Shown here: positions 26,150-33,350 of the stretch, piece by piece | How positions within the stretch are numbered: the stretch's first letter is position 1 | Layout of the letters: each line of letters starts with the position of its first letter | Assembly (NCBI RefSeq): GCF_010470675.1 | Contig: NZ_VOIQ01000009.1 | Coordinates: 1-64,000 of the forward strand | Reading direction: 5' to 3' | Source: Desulfovibrio sp. JC010 | Lineage (GTDB): Bacteria > Desulfobacterota > Desulfovibrionia > Desulfovibrionales > Desulfovibrionaceae | DNA length: 64,000 nucleotides | Notes under the pieces: model-generated | Database searches by the model: none | Seen by the model: only the letters and a program-made list of their open reading frames with translations | What the model was told of the DNA's origin: nothing | Made by a program: the position numbers and the translations under genes

Positions 26150-27106
26150 CTAGTCTCTGGCTGAAGATACCCATTCCAAGATAATCACTGCTGCGAATCC
26201 GGCAACCATCAAAAGCACGGCACTCGCAAATTCCCCGTCATAAGCAGGAGGCAGCACATTGGCCTCGCTCAGCACGTGGACCTTACCCCGTATCACCACT
26301 GAATCAAGAACCTCTTTCCAGGGCCAGATTTTACGCATGGCCCCGGCCATGAATCCGGTCAAGAGACTAACGGTTATGGCGTGGTGTTTTTCCAGCAGAA
26401 AATGCAGCACACGGGAAAAAAGAGAAATACCGAAAGCGCAGCCGCAGACAAAAGCCAGCAGAATGGCCCCGTTTTCCAGATTTGTGGGATTGCGGATGGC
26501 TCCGGTGATAAATTCGTATTTACCCAGCAGCAGAAGGATAAAAGCTCCGCTGATACCGGGCAGAATCATGGCGCAGATGGAAATTGAAGCGCAGATAAAA
26601 ACAAACCAGAGAGTGTCGGGCGTAGTTACGGGAATCAGACCAACCAGAAAATAACTGAATACGGCCCCACAGATGCCCGAAAGAATATTCTTTGCAGAAA
26701 TCTCACCAACCCGCCTGCCCACAACAAGGATTGAAGCGGCAATAAGCCCGAAGAAAAGAGACCAGACCTGCACCGGATGGGTGCCCAGCAAAGTATGGAT
26801 AACACGGGCCATGGAAACCATAGCCACAACAATCCCGAACAGCAGGGGCAGCAGAAATTTAAGATGCGCTTCAGCAACTGCCCCGGTCAGATCAAATTTG
26901 AGCAGACTTTTGATGAACCTGCCGTTGAAAGAACGAATGGAATCAATGAGGTTATCATAAATTCCGGTGATAAAAGCCATGGTGCCGCCGGAAACACCGG
27001 GAATAATATCAGCCACGCCCATGCAGATACCTTTAAGAATAAGTACCAGATAATCACGCGCAGACTCAGGGCCCGGACCATTTTTCCATGCTTGAATGAA
27101 ATTCAT
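26150..27106 (-). CDS. DUF368 undecaprenyl-phosphate translocase family (PopT-like)
   Basis: A 318-residue polytopic membrane protein with about eight to nine helices. It has the DUF368 hallmark repeated sequence GVADIIPGVSGGTMAFITGIYDNLI near the N-terminus and ICAMILPGISGAFILLLLGKYEFI in the middle, an internal duplication. Members of DUF368 have been shown to recycle undecaprenyl phosphate across the inner membrane. That role here is by family. It lies between pcm and mrp on one strand. Cell-wall precursor genes galU and glmM are elsewhere in the window. Confidence 0.88.
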   Translation of the reverse strand: MNFIQAWKNGPGPESARDYLVLILKGICMGVADIIPGVSGGTMAFITGIYDNLIDSIRSFNGRFIKSLLKFDLTGAVAEAHLKFLLPLLFGIVVAMVSMARVIHTLLGTHPVQVWSLFFGLIAASILVVGRRVGEISAKNILSGICGAVFSYFLVGLIPVTTPDTLWFVFICASISICAMILPGISGAFILLLLGKYEFITGAIRNPTNLENGAILLAFVCGCAFGISLFSRVLHFLLEKHHAITVSLLTGFMAGAMRKIWPWKEVLDSVVIRGKVHVLSEANVLPPAYDGEFASAVLLMVAGFAAVIILEWVSSARD

Positions 27107-27112
27107 AACGAC

Positions 27113-27757
27113 CTACCAGCCTTGCTTGCCCACCAGATCAACAAAGGCGCAGCCGCCCATGTCGGTGGTTTCGATTTTACCGTCAGTCTTAGTTACCAGC
27201 ATGAGCCGCTGCACACGCCGCTGCCCGCCTACGGGAATGACCATGATACCCGGATCAGCCAGTTGGTCAATGAGGTATTGCGGAATCTCAGGTCCACCGG
27301 CAGTAACAATTATACGGTCATAGGGTGCATTCTCCGGCCAGCCCATGGTGCCATCATCCAATTTGAGCTGAACATTGAAATAACGCAGATCAAAAAGCAG
27401 CTTGCGCACGGAGACAAAAAGCTTGCGGATACGTTCTATGGAAAAGACATCCGCGCCCATCTCGGCCAGCACTGCGGCCTGATAGCCGGACCCGGTACCG
27501 ATTTCCAGAACTTTGTGCCCCGGTTCTATACGCAGCAACTCGGACATGACTGCAACGATGTACGGCTGAGAAATAGTCTGCCCTTCACCGATGGGCAGGG
27601 CACTGTCGGAATAAGCACGGGAAGCAAGGGCATCCTGAACGAACAGGTGCCGCTGAACTTTACGCATGGCGTCCAGAACATTTTTATCAGCCACTCCACG
27701 GGCTTCAATCTGCTCTTCCACCATCTTCTTTCTGGAACGTTTCGGATCGATACGCAC
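27113..27757 (-). CDS. pcm: protein-L-isoaspartate O-methyltransferase
   Basis: A 214-residue SAM-dependent enzyme that repairs isoaspartyl residues in aged proteins. Family motifs are VPRHLFV-like [32 protein letters not shown], the SAM loop [16 protein letters not shown], and [20 protein letters not shown] with IPVGG. It is the first gene of the pcm-DUF368-mrp unit, with six bases to the next gene. It is divergent from the CBS-domain gene, so the 231-base gap 27758-27988 holds promoters for both. Confidence 0.95.
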   Translation of the reverse strand: MRIDPKRSRKKMVEEQIEARGVADKNVLDAMRKVQRHLFVQDALASRAYSDSALPIGEGQTISQPYIVAVMSELLRIEPGHKVLEIGTGSGYQAAVLAEMGADVFSIERIRKLFVSVRKLLFDLRYFNVQLKLDDGTMGWPENAPYDRIIVTAGGPEIPQYLIDQLADPGIMVIPVGGQRRVQRLMLVTKTDGKIETTDMGGCAFVDLVGKQGW

Positions 27758-27988
27758 TTATCCCCCGGCAGGCTTGCCCATGGCAATGCCTGAAAATTAT
27801 TTTAACCATGAATTGCCGGGCAAATAATAACAGCCGGATTAATTCATTGTTTGCAGTTGAAAATCAGATTTTAGCGGTCAAGTCAACCTGAATGGTCCAA
27901 ATTGACGTTTAAAGCCGTTTTTTCCACATACATCTTGACACAAAAGCGACATAAAGAGAGATTATAGTAAGGACAAAAGGAGGACCAC

Positions 27989-28426
27989 ATGCTGAAAGTC
28001 AACGATCTCATGACCACGGAACTGTTCACCCTTAGCGAATCTGATAATTTAAAAATGGCCAGGTCGCTCATGGACCTGCAACGCATAAGACATATCCCCA
28101 TTGTTAACGATGAACGGGAATTCATCGGACTTGTAACCCACAGGGATATCCTGAGGGCTACAATCTCCCAGCTGGCCGACATTGACCCGGCCACACAGGG
28201 TGAAATTGATTCCGGTATTCCTGTCGGCGAAATCATGCGCACCGACATTAAAACCATTTCAGCAGATACATCGCTTAAAGAAGCCGCAGAAACACTGCTT
28301 AACCATAAGTACGGATGCTTCCCGGTGGTCAACGATAAAAACGGACTGATCGGCATCCTCACCGAAGCGGATTTCCTGAAGCTGACCATCAGCCTGATGG
28401 ACGCTCTGGAGAACAGTGACGATTAA
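27989..28426 (+). CDS. protein of two CBS domains
   Basis: A 145-residue protein consisting only of a Bateman pair. CBS1 is near residues 1-60 (VNDLMTTELFTLSESDNLKMARSLM, HIPIVNDEREFIGLVTHRDIL) and CBS2 near 80-140 (VGEIMRTDIKTISADTSLKEAAETLL, CFPVVNDKNGLIGILTEADFL). Such proteins bind adenine nucleotides and act as sensors for an unknown partner. It has a near-perfect ribosome site (AAAGGAGG) before ATG. It is a single-gene unit ended by the hairpin at 28494-28530. Confidence 0.88.
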   Translation: MLKVNDLMTTELFTLSESDNLKMARSLMDLQRIRHIPIVNDEREFIGLVTHRDILRATISQLADIDPATQGEIDSGIPVGEIMRTDIKTISADTSLKEAAETLLNHKYGCFPVVNDKNGLIGILTEADFLKLTISLMDALENSDD

Positions 28427-28493
28427 CCCGCCCTCCTCCTGAAAAGCCCGTCCGGACATCGGTTCAGATGCGGCCTTTCGTGTATTCATAAAA

Positions 28494-28530
28494 AAAGGAA
28501 TTGAGCACCACACTCAATTCCTTTTTTTTA
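28494..28530. terminator. bidirectional terminator between the CBS and YdjM-like genes
   Basis: 12-bp stem AAAGGAATTGAG / CTCAATTCCTTT with a seven-base loop, flanked by A-tract and T-tract on both sides (AAAAAAAGG ... CCTTTTTTTTA). It suits the convergent genes on either side. Confidence 0.9.
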
Positions 28531-28977
28531 AAATTCCCCATCCAGCATCAGATGTGAAAAATATCCGACCACAAATGCCACATAGTACGGCAGCAAAAGC
28601 GGGAACGGCTGCCCATAAATATAATAAGGCAGGATCAACATGGGCATGGGCACCAGCAGCATGGCCCACCAGGTATGGGTCCAGCCCCGGTGGGCACTGA
28701 CACCGGGAAGCATGGCAAGAACTCCCAGATAGGCAGCCCATTTAAATTTTTCCAGATAAATCAAAGATAAAGACATAATAAGCATGGCGGAATAAAATAT
28801 CCTCTTGCCCTTTGAATCCGTATCAATATCCGGGAAAAGCGCGCCCAGCACGCAAATCACAAACAACGAAACCACCTGCTCCGGATCGATGACATACAAC
28901 CCGATCTGAACCAATCCCACAAGCACCAAGGCCCCTGCTACAACGGACCCCGTAATATGACCTTTATATCCCGGCAT
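28528..28977 (-). CDS. YdjM-like membrane-bound metal-dependent hydrolase family
   Basis: A 149-residue membrane protein of the DUF457/YdjM group. Conserved motifs are GHITGSVVAGA at the start, LGALFPDIDTDSKGKRIF, HRGWTHTWWAML and a C-terminal GYFSHLMLDGEF. The His and Asp residues are thought to bind metal. The protein has about four helices. Its substrate is unknown. It is a single gene between two terminators. Confidence 0.8.
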   Translation of the reverse strand: MPGYKGHITGSVVAGALVLVGLVQIGLYVIDPEQVVSLFVICVLGALFPDIDTDSKGKRIFYSAMLIMSLSLIYLEKFKWAAYLGVLAMLPGVSAHRGWTHTWWAMLLVPMPMLILPYYIYGQPFPLLLPYYVAFVVGYFSHLMLDGEF

Positions 28978-29015
28978 TTAATAACTACTTATTTTAAATT
29001 ATCACAAAAAAAAAA

Positions 29016-29037
29016 TGTCCCTCTGCAAAGAGGGACA
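29016..29037 (-). terminator. terminator of the SufCB-like pair
   Basis: 9-bp perfect stem TGTCCCTCT / AGAGGGACA with a four-base loop, followed on the minus strand by a run of nine T. It lies about 27 bases after the SufB-like stop. Confidence 0.92.
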
Positions 29038-29063
29038 CTTTTTTCATTAATATGTCAAACAGC

Positions 29064-30224
29064 TTACATAGCGTCGCTGGCGTCGAGTTCTTCGATCTGC
29101 TTGTCGATTTCCTTCTGCAGCTTCTCGGGCAGACCCATGATGTCCACGTTGAGGAAACCGCGCACGATGGTCGAGGTTGCTTCATCCTCATCCATACCGC
29201 GAGCCATGAGATATTCGATCTCTTCCTGCGCGATCTTACCGACTGCGGCCTCGTGGGAAAGCTCAACACCTTCCACGGTTCCTTCCAGTTCGGGAACAGC
29301 ATGAATACGTCCGCCGCCGAGAATCAGTCCCTGACACTCGATATGACCACGTGCGGGAACGTGGTTACCCTGAATATGACCACGGGATATGATGGTACCG
29401 CCGGTGGTGATGGTGCGGGAAATGGTCTCGGCTTTGGTGTTGGGTGCGTTCTGGATAATGCGGGTTCCGGTATCGATGTAGGAACCTTCAGGTGCCACCA
29501 GAACAGAGTTGAAACGTGCAACCGCGCCTTCACCGTTCAGGAAAATGGTCGGGTAGGATTGAACGTCCTTAACCTTTTTCATGAGCACGTAGTTGTTGAT
29601 GAGAGCTCCGCCCTCTTCAACAACACCCATGGTGCGGGGACGTACAACAGTATTTTCACCCCAGTTATGAACCATGGTGAAAGTAAGCTTGCCGCCCTTT
29701 TTAACGTAAATTTCAGAAAGTCCGAAATGTCCGCCGGAGAATTTCTCATGGGCAGCAGCACAACCGGTTATGATGTGCAGCTCGGAATTCTCTTCTACAA
29801 CCACGATGTTGTGGATGTTCTGCCCGGAATTTTCCGCCTTGAGAAACAGGCAGGACTGCACGGGCTTTTCGATCTTTGCACCCTTCTTGGTGCGCACGAA
29901 ATAACCGCCGTGCAGGTTTGCTGCGGCGTTGCGGGTAAACTCATCTTTTTCTTTATCAATAAGGTTGAAGTAATAGTCGGGCAGGCCGTCATATTTTTCA
30001 AGGGCCTTTTTGATATCCATTACTTCAACATCTTTATCATTGGTACCGCAGTGCACGTTGGAGTGATCCACCTGCATGAAAGTGGCACTGACATCAGTGG
30101 AATCCACATCCACACCGGCCATGATCAGCTGTTCTTTTTCCTCAGCTTCGATTGAAGCGAGATCTTCGATTACTGCGTGTTCCAGACCTTCAAATTTAAA
30201 ATCATTCAGATCAATTTTACTCAT
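29064..30224 (-). CDS. SufB/SufD-family Fe-S scaffold protein (minimal two-gene system)
   Basis: A 386-residue beta-helix protein of the SufBD family. The family core is seen in NIHNIVVVEENSELHIITGCAAAHE, TFTMVHNWGENTVVRPRTMGVVEEGG, GNHVPARGHIECQGLILGG and the C-terminal ELSHEAAVGKIAQEEIEYLMARGMDEDEATSTIVRGF. It is shorter than E. coli SufB (about 495) and close to SufD length. The ATPase partner lies directly upstream. No second SufBD gene, SufS, SufE or SufU is present. This matches the minimal SufCB-type systems described in anaerobes, in which the complex alone is the scaffold. Confidence 0.88.
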   Translation of the reverse strand: MSKIDLNDFKFEGLEHAVIEDLASIEAEEKEQLIMAGVDVDSTDVSATFMQVDHSNVHCGTNDKDVEVMDIKKALEKYDGLPDYYFNLIDKEKDEFTRNAAANLHGGYFVRTKKGAKIEKPVQSCLFLKAENSGQNIHNIVVVEENSELHIITGCAAAHEKFSGGHFGLSEIYVKKGGKLTFTMVHNWGENTVVRPRTMGVVEEGGALINNYVLMKKVKDVQSYPTIFLNGEGAVARFNSVLVAPEGSYIDTGTRIIQNAPNTKAETISRTITTGGTIISRGHIQGNHVPARGHIECQGLILGGGRIHAVPELEGTVEGVELSHEAAVGKIAQEEIEYLMARGMDEDEATSTIVRGFLNVDIMGLPEKLQKEIDKQIEELDASDAM

Positions 30225-30249
30225 GATATTTCTCCGTGGATTTATTCTG

Positions 30250-31014
30250 CTAGTTCAGGCATTTCACGCATTCTTTGTATCCGTACTTGCGGATATGCTC
30301 CAGAATGTCGCGAGGTCTGGCTTCACAGCAGAGATGTCCATTGAAAAGAACCTGTCCACGGTCAGCATTGATGTAATCAAGAATGTGCCCGGTATGGGTG
30401 ATGATCAGGCCGCAGGTATTGGTGCCTTTTTTCATCTTCTGCTCTTTCATGCTAAGGTCGATGTTCGGCTTGATTTCGCCGTCGAGCAGGGTGCGGACCA
30501 TTTTACCGATCAGGTGCATGTTTTCGAGGTCAACACCGGATTCAGGCTCATCAAAAAGCAGCAGGCCGGGATTTTGGGCCATGAGCTGGAGCAGCTCGGA
30601 ACGCTTGATTTCACCGCCGGAGAAACCGGAGTTGATATCACGGTCGAGAAAATTCGTCATATTAACACGCTGGGCCAGCATTTCCACATCAACGTCGGAA
30701 CCGTTTCCGCACATCTTTACCAGATGACGGGTCTTCAAACCGTGAATGGTCGGGGGACGCTGAAAGGACATGCCGATGCCGAGACGGGCGCGCTCATAAA
30801 TGGGGGCGTAAGTGATATCTTCACCCTTGAAAGTAATTTTACCCTTGGTAACTTCATAATTGCTGAAGCCCATGAGGGTCATGAGCAGGGAGGTCTTACC
30901 GGAACCGTTGGGTCCGAAAAGGATAAAGGTCTCCCCTTCTTTTATATGTAAGTTGAGGCCCTTGATGACCTCTTTATCACCGATATTGACGTGCAAGCCT
31001 TCTATCTTAAGCAT
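30250..31014 (-). CDS. SufC-like ABC ATPase of Fe-S cluster assembly
   Basis: A 254-residue ABC ATPase with no membrane domain. It has Walker A LFGPNGSGKTSLLMTLMGF, the SufC-type Q-loop region GIGMSFQRPPTIHGLKTRHLV, the signature NSGFSGGEIKRSELLQLMAQNPGLLLFDEPESGVDLENM, and a switch His in IITHTGHILDYI. It powers the SufB-like scaffold encoded 25 bases downstream. Four cysteines near the C-terminus (residue region CCEARPRDILEHIRKYGYKECVKCL) are an unusual Cys-rich tail. First gene of the unit; its 284-base upstream region shows no clear operator. Confidence 0.9.
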   Translation of the reverse strand: MLKIEGLHVNIGDKEVIKGLNLHIKEGETFILFGPNGSGKTSLLMTLMGFSNYEVTKGKITFKGEDITYAPIYERARLGIGMSFQRPPTIHGLKTRHLVKMCGNGSDVDVEMLAQRVNMTNFLDRDINSGFSGGEIKRSELLQLMAQNPGLLLFDEPESGVDLENMHLIGKMVRTLLDGEIKPNIDLSMKEQKMKKGTNTCGLIITHTGHILDYINADRGQVLFNGHLCCEARPRDILEHIRKYGYKECVKCLN

Positions 31015-31298
31015 TGAAATTCCTCACTTTATAAGCGAAAAGCCAAAAATGGAGTTATTTAGTCGAAATAAGTACGCCTTGAAGAGCTAATAAAATTCAC
31101 ATTCCAAGTCCAGCGTAAATAATGATTAATTTCACAATATCCGGCCCTGTGCTCAACAAAACGTGCCCTGAAAAAATGGTAACGGTTGCGGAAAAGTCAA
31201 GCCGCAAAATTCAAAATCTCAAATTTCCTGCACACAAAGATTTACTTCAATGCGGATTATGACTAATTTGATAGCTCATTTTTTCAGGAGAGACTTTT

Positions 31299-32042
31299 AT
31301 GGCTAAAAAGAAAATTAATTCCCTTTCAGATCTTAAGGGTTTGAAATTTAAAGATAACAAAAAAGAAGAACATGTTCCCAAGGCGGTACGCAAAGCACTG
31401 GAAGCAGTAAAGAAAAAGCCCGCCCCTATCAAAGAAGAAGAGAAAGAAATTGAAGTGGATGATGATCAGGCTTTCATGGATGCCATGGTCGGCGTGGACC
31501 GCATGGACAATTCTACCGTAGCAGTCCAGAAACCCAAACCGACCCCGGCTCCCAAAAAATCAGAAGAGGACGAAGGCAAAGAATACCTGAGCAGCCTCGT
31601 TTCCGGTAAGATCGAATTCGAACTGGAATATTCCGATGAATTCATGTTCGGCTTTGTGCGCGGCACAGATTCCAAGGTTTTCCAAAAGCTGAAGCAAGGT
31701 GCCTTCAGCCACGAATCCCATATCGACCTGCACGGCATGAATTCCGAACAGGCTTTCGACAACCTGCTCTTTTTCATCCGCGAATCATTCCTGCAGGGCC
31801 AGCGTTGCGTGCTGGCCGTGACCGGGCGAGGCAAGAATTCCCCCGGCGGTCATTCTGTACTCAAACGCGAAATTCAGGAATGGCTGACCCGCGATCCTTT
31901 TCGCCGCGTGGTACTGGCCTTCTGCACTGCCCAGCCCAAGGACGGCGGAGCCGGAGCAGTATACATCCTGCTGCGCAAACAAAAGAAAGTGCAAGGCAAA
32001 GTCAAATGGGATAAAGGCATTAACTGGGGAAAAGAGTTTTAA
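31299..32042 (+). CDS. Smr-domain protein
   Basis: A 247-residue protein. It has a basic and acidic disordered N-terminus of about 110 residues, then an Smr domain with IDLHGMNSEQAFDNLLFFI, CVLAVTGRGKNSPGGHSVLKREIQEWL and VLAFCTAQPKDGGAGAVYILLRK. The DLHG and G-x-G-x-HS motifs are those of the SmrA/SmrB endonuclease group that cuts RNA or DNA, for example mRNA at collided ribosomes. Whether this member acts on ribosomes is not shown. AGGAG precedes ATG. A family B repeat follows the stop. Confidence 0.9.
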   Translation: MAKKKINSLSDLKGLKFKDNKKEEHVPKAVRKALEAVKKKPAPIKEEEKEIEVDDDQAFMDAMVGVDRMDNSTVAVQKPKPTPAPKKSEEDEGKEYLSSLVSGKIEFELEYSDEFMFGFVRGTDSKVFQKLKQGAFSHESHIDLHGMNSEQAFDNLLFFIRESFLQGQRCVLAVTGRGKNSPGGHSVLKREIQEWLTRDPFRRVVLAFCTAQPKDGGAGAVYILLRKQKKVQGKVKWDKGINWGKEF

Positions 32043-32085
32043 GAGAACAGTTGATGCGCTTCGCGCTTTTTGATGAAATGATTTT

Positions 32086-32157
32086 GCCTCCGGCGGCTTA
32101 AACCCTTTTTGAAAAAAGGGTTTAAGAATCCCAAAAACTTTTATTAGGCTTCGCCGG
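32086..32157. repeat. palindromic intergenic repeat, family B copy 2
   Basis: GCCTCCGGCGGC, hairpin arms TTAAACCCTTTTT and AAAAAGGGTTTAA, then GAATCCCAAAAACTTTTATTAGGCTTCGCC. Almost identical to 48030-48099. It lies between the Smr gene and the WecG-STAS gene and can act as a terminator. Confidence 0.85.
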
Positions 32158-32179
32158 GTTAAATTCAAAAGGATTCTTT

Positions 32180-33202
32180 GTGGAAATTTTTGATAATCCT
32201 GATCGTATAAAGCTCGCTTTTGGAATTCCGTTTTTTAATATGGATTTCAATGAGCTGATGCTGACCGTGGGAGAACGGGCCGGGGCGAAGGAAAAAACCA
32301 TGATCTTCGCGCCCTCTTTCCCGTGGATGCTGGATTATGCAAAATCGCCATCCCTTTGTCCTTTTACGGCGGACTTCATTCTTCCTGCGGATTCATCTCT
32401 GGTAAGCATGGCGGACAAGGCCGGAATCAAACTAAAAATGCCGCTGGAATATTTTGAGTTCCCGGAGCAGATTGCCCGCATCTGCGCCCATTACGGATAC
32501 AGCCTGTTGCACATTTCCGAAACCGCGCTCAAAACGAATATACTTGTCCGGGATGGTTTTGTGCCCTTGTCATGGGATTTGTTCACCCATTTTAAGACCA
32601 CGGGTGAGCTGGATGATATTGACGTGCAATCAATCTGCGGAAGTGCCAATAACCTGCGCCCTGACATAGTACTCATCTCAGCCCGCGCTGATTCAATCCG
32701 TTCCTGCATTCCCAAAATCTACGAACAGTTGCATGACTGTGTGCTAATCTGCATTCCGCACGATGTGGACAAGAATAAATTCGAAGACAAGCTGGACAAT
32801 ATTTTCACGCCTTTGCTGCTTTTGCGAGAAGAAATGAATTTCCTTGAAAACCTGAAAGCCAAATCCGCGCTGGCCCTGCCCTCTTCTGTCAGCCATGATG
32901 AAAGCAGTATCCCGCCCAAAATAGAGATTCAGGGAACGCTCGACACCGCACTGATCCCGGACCTGCTGCGTACCGGAACCCGCATGCTTAAGCGCAACTT
33001 CTCACCGGCACTGGATTTATCCGAAACACGCAACGCATCCCTCAAAGGGCTTGAAGCCCTCAATTTCCTGAGCCGCAAATTCCGCGAAGCCGGCAAGAAA
33101 ATCACTATCAGCGATGTTTCACCGGAGCTGAATAAAACCATCCATCACACCGGAGCTGCTGTTCTTTTTGATAAATTTCCGGGAATCCAAAATGAGTTGT
33201 AG
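32180..33202 (+). CDS. degenerate WecG/TagA-like domain fused to a STAS domain
   Basis: A 340-residue protein. Residues 10-215 follow the WecG/TagA/CpsF glycosyltransferase fold (FGIPFFNMDFNELMLTV, ADFILPADSSLVSMADKAGI, ICAHYGYSLLHI, RPDIVLISARADSIRSCIPKIYEQL). The motifs that hold the catalytic Thr and Asp (TPN and PDG in active members) read APS and PAD, so activity is probably lost. Residues 248-340 look like a STAS domain (KIEIQGTLDTALIPDLL, PALDLSETRNASLKGLEALNFLSRKF, GKKITISDVSPELNKTI). The serine of anti-sigma antagonists is replaced by the region RNASLKG. The GTG start has AAAAGGA six bases upstream. Isolated between two palindromic repeats. A regulatory or scaffold role is a guess. 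Confidence 0.6.
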   Translation: MEIFDNPDRIKLAFGIPFFNMDFNELMLTVGERAGAKEKTMIFAPSFPWMLDYAKSPSLCPFTADFILPADSSLVSMADKAGIKLKMPLEYFEFPEQIARICAHYGYSLLHISETALKTNILVRDGFVPLSWDLFTHFKTTGELDDIDVQSICGSANNLRPDIVLISARADSIRSCIPKIYEQLHDCVLICIPHDVDKNKFEDKLDNIFTPLLLLREEMNFLENLKAKSALALPSSVSHDESSIPPKIEIQGTLDTALIPDLLRTGTRMLKRNFSPALDLSETRNASLKGLEALNFLSRKFREAGKKITISDVSPELNKTIHHTGAAVLFDKFPGIQNEL

Positions 33203-33232
33203 CAACTATCTTAATACTTTCGCAAAGCTCAA

Positions 33233-33350
33233 TTCGAAGACAGTTTAAACGCGCTACTTGCAAAGCATACTAAAAAGTTTTGAGGGGATGGGGTCTGGGG
33301 AAGGGGAACTGTTCCCAAAAGTCCCCCTTCCCCAGCCGCCGGAGGCATTC
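33233..33350. repeat. palindromic intergenic repeat, family A copy 2
   Basis: TTCGAAGACAG, then GCGCTACTTGCAAAGCATACTAAAAAG, a hairpin with arms GGGGAAGGGGAACT and AGTCCCCCTTCCCC, closing GCCGCCGGAGGCATTC. It matches 221-336 in layout while the arms differ. It overlaps the priA stop region and probably ends transcription from both sides. Confidence 0.8.
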
